Assembly: GCA_964593045.1 (NCBI GenBank)
Contig: CAZQJQ010000026.1
Span: 1-15,911, forward strand
Source of the DNA: JAOAHC01 sp964593045
GTDB lineage: Bacteria; Bacillota; Clostridia; TANB77; CAG-465
Direction: 5' to 3'
Length of the DNA: 15,911 nt
The translations under genes were made by a program, and so were the position numbers. Below the pieces are notes generated by a model. It did not search any database and was not told where the DNA came from. It worked only from the letters and a program-made list of their open reading frames with translations. Numbering within the stretch: the first letter of the stretch is position 1; every line of letters starts with the position of its first letter. Of the stretch, positions 13,914 to 15,911 are shown piece after piece.

Positions 13914-14930
13914 GTGAAAATAGGTAATCAAACAATAATGTTAAATAACAAGCCAAAAATATTAGAGGCTTCTAGTATAGTTGGTCCAAAAGAACATATG
14001 GGACCCCTCTCAAATTATTTTGATATTAAAGTTTCAGATGTATATTATGGAGAAAAAACATTTGAAAAAGCAGAAAGCAAATTTATGAAAACTTGTATTG
14101 ATAATTTACTTACAAAGTCAGGTATTGATATAAGTAAAATAGACAATATTTTTGCTGGTGATCTTTTAAATCAATGTATTGCATCAGGATATTGTATAAG
14201 AGATTATAGTGTTCCTTTTATAGGGTTATATGGTGCTTGTTCTACGTTTGTAGAATCTTCTATTTTAGCTTCGCTTTTTGTAAATGCAAATTATGCAAAA
14301 AAAACTATTGCCACTACTTCATCTCATTTTTGTAGTGCTGAAAGACAATTTAGATTGCCTCTTGAACATGGAAATCAAAAAACTCCTACCGCTCAGGCAA
14401 CTACGACAGCCGCAGGTGCAGCTCTATTTGTTGAAAATAGTATAGCAATTTCGTGTCCTCAAGTTACATATGCTACAATTGGCAAAATAGTTGATATGGG
14501 AATAAAGGATATGACAAATATGGGAGCTGCAATGGCACCAGCTGCATTTGATACAATTATTACCCATCTTAATGATACTTCAAGAAAACCAGATTATTAT
14601 GATGCTATTATAACAGGTGATTTAGGAGTACTTGGTTCAGAAATTCTTTGCAAACTATGTGGAGATTATGGAGTAAATATATCTTCTGTTCATAAAGACT
14701 GTGGTGCAATGATATATGATAATGAAACTCAAGATACTCATTGTGGTGGAAGTGGTTGTGGTTGCTGTGCAAGTGTATTTTCTGGATATTTTTACAAAGA
14801 TTTAAAATCTAAAGTTATAAACAAAGTGCTAGTTGTAGCAACAGGTGCTCTTATGAGTACAATTTCATCCATGCAAGGAGAATCTATTCCTTCAATTGCA
14901 CATGCAATAGCAATAGAAAATGAGGTGTAA
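13914..14930 (+). CDS. spoVAD: Stage V sporulation protein AD, dipicolinate-binding
   Basis: SpoVAD has a thiolase-like fold, binds dipicolinic acid, and sits on the forespore inner membrane with SpoVAC and SpoVAE. The 338 residues are the usual length. Family features seen are the PxIL-x-(A/G)S-x-(V/A)GPKE-x-GPL start (14-32), GLYGACSTFVES (104-115) with C109 at the thiolase-type position, TSSHFCSAERQFR (135-147), and the Gly/Cys-rich HCGGSGCGCCA (276-286). It starts with GTG, eight bases past the spoVAC stop, with AGGTGATG just ahead. Confidence 0.96.
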   Translation: MKIGNQTIMLNNKPKILEASSIVGPKEHMGPLSNYFDIKVSDVYYGEKTFEKAESKFMKTCIDNLLTKSGIDISKIDNIFAGDLLNQCIASGYCIRDYSVPFIGLYGACSTFVESSILASLFVNANYAKKTIATTSSHFCSAERQFRLPLEHGNQKTPTAQATTTAAGAALFVENSIAISCPQVTYATIGKIVDMGIKDMTNMGAAMAPAAFDTIITHLNDTSRKPDYYDAIITGDLGVLGSEILCKLCGDYGVNISSVHKDCGAMIYDNETQDTHCGGSGCGCCASVFSGYFYKDLKSKVINKVLVVATGALMSTISSMQGESIPSIAHAIAIENEV

Positions 14931-14933
14931 AAT

Positions 14934-15293
14934 ATGTTTATAGAATATTTAAAAGTTTTTTTAACTGGTGGCATAATATGTTCTATTGGCCAAATTTTAA
15001 TAGATAAAACAAAATTAACTCCAGCAAGAATACTAGTTGTTTTTGTTGTACTTGGTGCCATTTTTACATTTATGGGATTCTATGAACCAATTGTAGAATT
15101 TGGTGGAGCTGGTGCGACTGTTCCTATTTCTGGATTCGGATATTTACTTTCTAATGGTGTTATAGAGGAAATAGATAAATCTGGATTTATAGGAATATTT
15201 ACAGGCGGAGTAAAAGCTACATCTGCAGGTATTGCTGCTGCTGTAATATTTGGATATTTCTGTTCTTTATTTGCTAAGCCCAATTTAAAGTAA
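14934..15293 (+). CDS. spoVAE: Stage V sporulation protein AE
   Basis: A 119-residue inner-membrane protein of the dipicolinate channel, with about three or four helices. It is a distant paralogue of SpoVAC and shares the core GGAGATVPISGFGYLLSNG (57-75). The first residues (LTGGIICSIGQILIDKT) and the Gly-rich IGIFTGGVKATSAGIAA are typical. It starts three bases past the spoVAD stop, with GAGGTG overlapping the end of that gene. No strong terminator follows, so transcription may run on into the coat genes. Confidence 0.95.
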   Translation: MFIEYLKVFLTGGIICSIGQILIDKTKLTPARILVVFVVLGAIFTFMGFYEPIVEFGGAGATVPISGFGYLLSNGVIEEIDKSGFIGIFTGGVKATSAGIAAAVIFGYFCSLFAKPNLK

Positions 15294-15362
15294 CTAATAA
15301 TTGTATAAAAAAGATATTTTTACACATATTATTTATGTACATTTTTAAAGGAGGTACTTTTT

Positions 15363-15545
15363 ATGGATTCATTAAATGAATTAGAAATTCAAAACATTAG
15401 ACATATATGTGGTATGTCATCAACTTTATGCGATAAGATTAAATACTATAAAACTTTAACTGAAGATACAGAGGTTTTAAAGGTGTTCGATGAAGCTTGT
15501 AATATAGCTACAACACTAAAAGATGACCTTTGTAATATGTTATAG
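15363..15545 (+). CDS. Small CotF-like coat-associated protein, 60 residues
   Basis: LNELEIQNIRHICGMSSTLCDKIKYY followed by EVLKVFDEACNIATTLKDDL resembles the short helical partners of CotF in spore formers, which begin LNE-E-NIRH and pair with a larger CotF-domain gene. Two helices are expected. Four cysteines (16, 23, 46, 57) could be cross-linked in the coat. AAAGGAGGT lies eight bases upstream. The next gene begins 11 bases later, so the two are co-translated. Assignment is by pattern and by its partner. Confidence 0.65.
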   Translation: MDSLNELEIQNIRHICGMSSTLCDKIKYYKTLTEDTEVLKVFDEACNIATTLKDDLCNML

Positions 15546-15556
15546 GAGGTGCATTT

Positions 15557-15811
15557 ATGGAAAACTTAAATGAAAAAGTTGCTGTAAGCGACATATTATC
15601 TGGAACTAATTCTGCAATAACTATGTTATGTTACTCTATACAACAGGCTAATAATGTGCAATTTAGAGATCTCTTAATTAAAAAAAGAGATGAGCTTGAA
15701 AAACTACAATATGAAATATATTTAATTGCAAAACAAAAAGGTTATTATGTTCCCGCTGCACCAGCTGGTCAGGCTGATATAGAACAAGTTAAACAGACTG
15801 TTTGTAAATAA
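15557..15811 (+). CDS. Spore coat protein, CotF family
   Basis: The 84 residues fit the CotF domain. A first helix carries VSDILSGTNSAITMLCYSIQ and a second NNVQFRDLLIKKRDELEKLQ; after QKGYYVP comes a Pro/Ala-rich link and the final IEQVKQTV. The last section (QKGYY-P-AAP) is the usual end of these proteins, which are assembled into the coat by the mother cell. AGGAGGTG is present upstream. It follows the 60-residue partner gene and ends the operon before a hairpin. Confidence 0.78.
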   Translation: MENLNEKVAVSDILSGTNSAITMLCYSIQQANNVQFRDLLIKKRDELEKLQYEIYLIAKQKGYYVPAAPAGQADIEQVKQTVCK

Positions 15812-15868
15812 AAATGTATTAAACTCAAATAAATATAAAAGATGTCTAGAAATTAAGGTTCTATAATA

Positions 15869-15904
15869 AATGTTGGGGTGAAAAATCACACTAGCATTAT
15901 TTTA
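15869..15904 (+). terminator. Hairpin terminator after the coat genes
   Basis: Arms at 15869-15881 and 15886-15898 pair at 12 of 13 positions around an AAAA loop, followed by ATTTTAT. It lies about 60 bases past the coat gene stop and would end the spoVA/coat transcript. Confidence 0.6.
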
Positions 15905-15911
15905 TATAAAA

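Noticed and set aside
14792..15283. Minus-strand frames within spoVAD and spoVAE
   Set aside because: Antisense to well conserved spoVA genes and without ribosome binding sites.
15294..15362. Sigma-E or sigma-K promoter for the coat genes
   Set aside because: CATATTAT near 15328 is a partial match and the -35 is poor; too weak to list.
15878..15911. GTG-initiated frame at the right edge
   Set aside because: The GTG lies inside the stem of a convincing hairpin and has no suitably spaced ribosome binding site.

Overview
The window reads as chromosome of a very AT-rich, endospore-forming Firmicute of the Clostridia type. The evidence is the low G+C, strong AGGAGG ribosome binding sites, the sporulation genes spoIIP and spoVAC-spoVAD-spoVAE, and a pair of small CotF-like coat genes. 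Genus cannot be read from the sequence. A run of exactly 100 N (3915-4014) marks a scaffold join, so the left part is a draft assembly.

Left part (1-5808, minus strand): a type IV secretion/conjugation-like cluster, transcribed from the pilin end toward base 1. The order is a pilin-like protein (5452-5808), a second pilin-like protein (4996-5355), a secreted membrane protein carrying two fused pilin-like modules and cut by the gap (4015-4867), a PrgI-family protein (3558-3908), a membrane-anchored TraC-like protein with a long charged tail (2060-3556), a VirB4-type ATPase (52-2040), and the first codons of another gene (1-32). No relaxase, coupling ATPase or integrase lies in the window. The visible parts would form a motor (VirB4), an inner-membrane platform (PrgI and TraC-like) and pilin-like subunits.

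Middle (5809-7702): a divergent region with two opposing promoters. A small membrane-protein cassette follows, with the best promoter in the window and its own terminator (6071-6289). Next come a membrane-anchored M23 endopeptidase (6408-6920), a two-way terminator, and a convergent ssb-like gene with two OB folds (7025-7702) that has its own promoter.

Centre right (7901-11581, minus strand): an apparent operon of a multi-pass GT-C-like membrane protein, glucose-6-phosphate isomerase (pgi) and a TraX-family membrane protein. It is driven by a near-consensus promoter that abuts the spoIIP stop codon.

Right part (11657-15911): spoIIP and a DivIVA-domain gene lie on the minus strand. Divergent from them on the plus strand are spoVAC, spoVAD and spoVAE, preceded by sigma-G-like elements, then two CotF-like coat genes and a hairpin terminator. 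SpoIIP acts in engulfment, SpoVA moves dipicolinic acid, and the coat genes act late, so this is a compact sporulation block.

No tRNA, rRNA, CRISPR array, insertion sequence or riboswitch was seen. No gene-free stretch exceeds 300 bases; the longest is 5809-6070.
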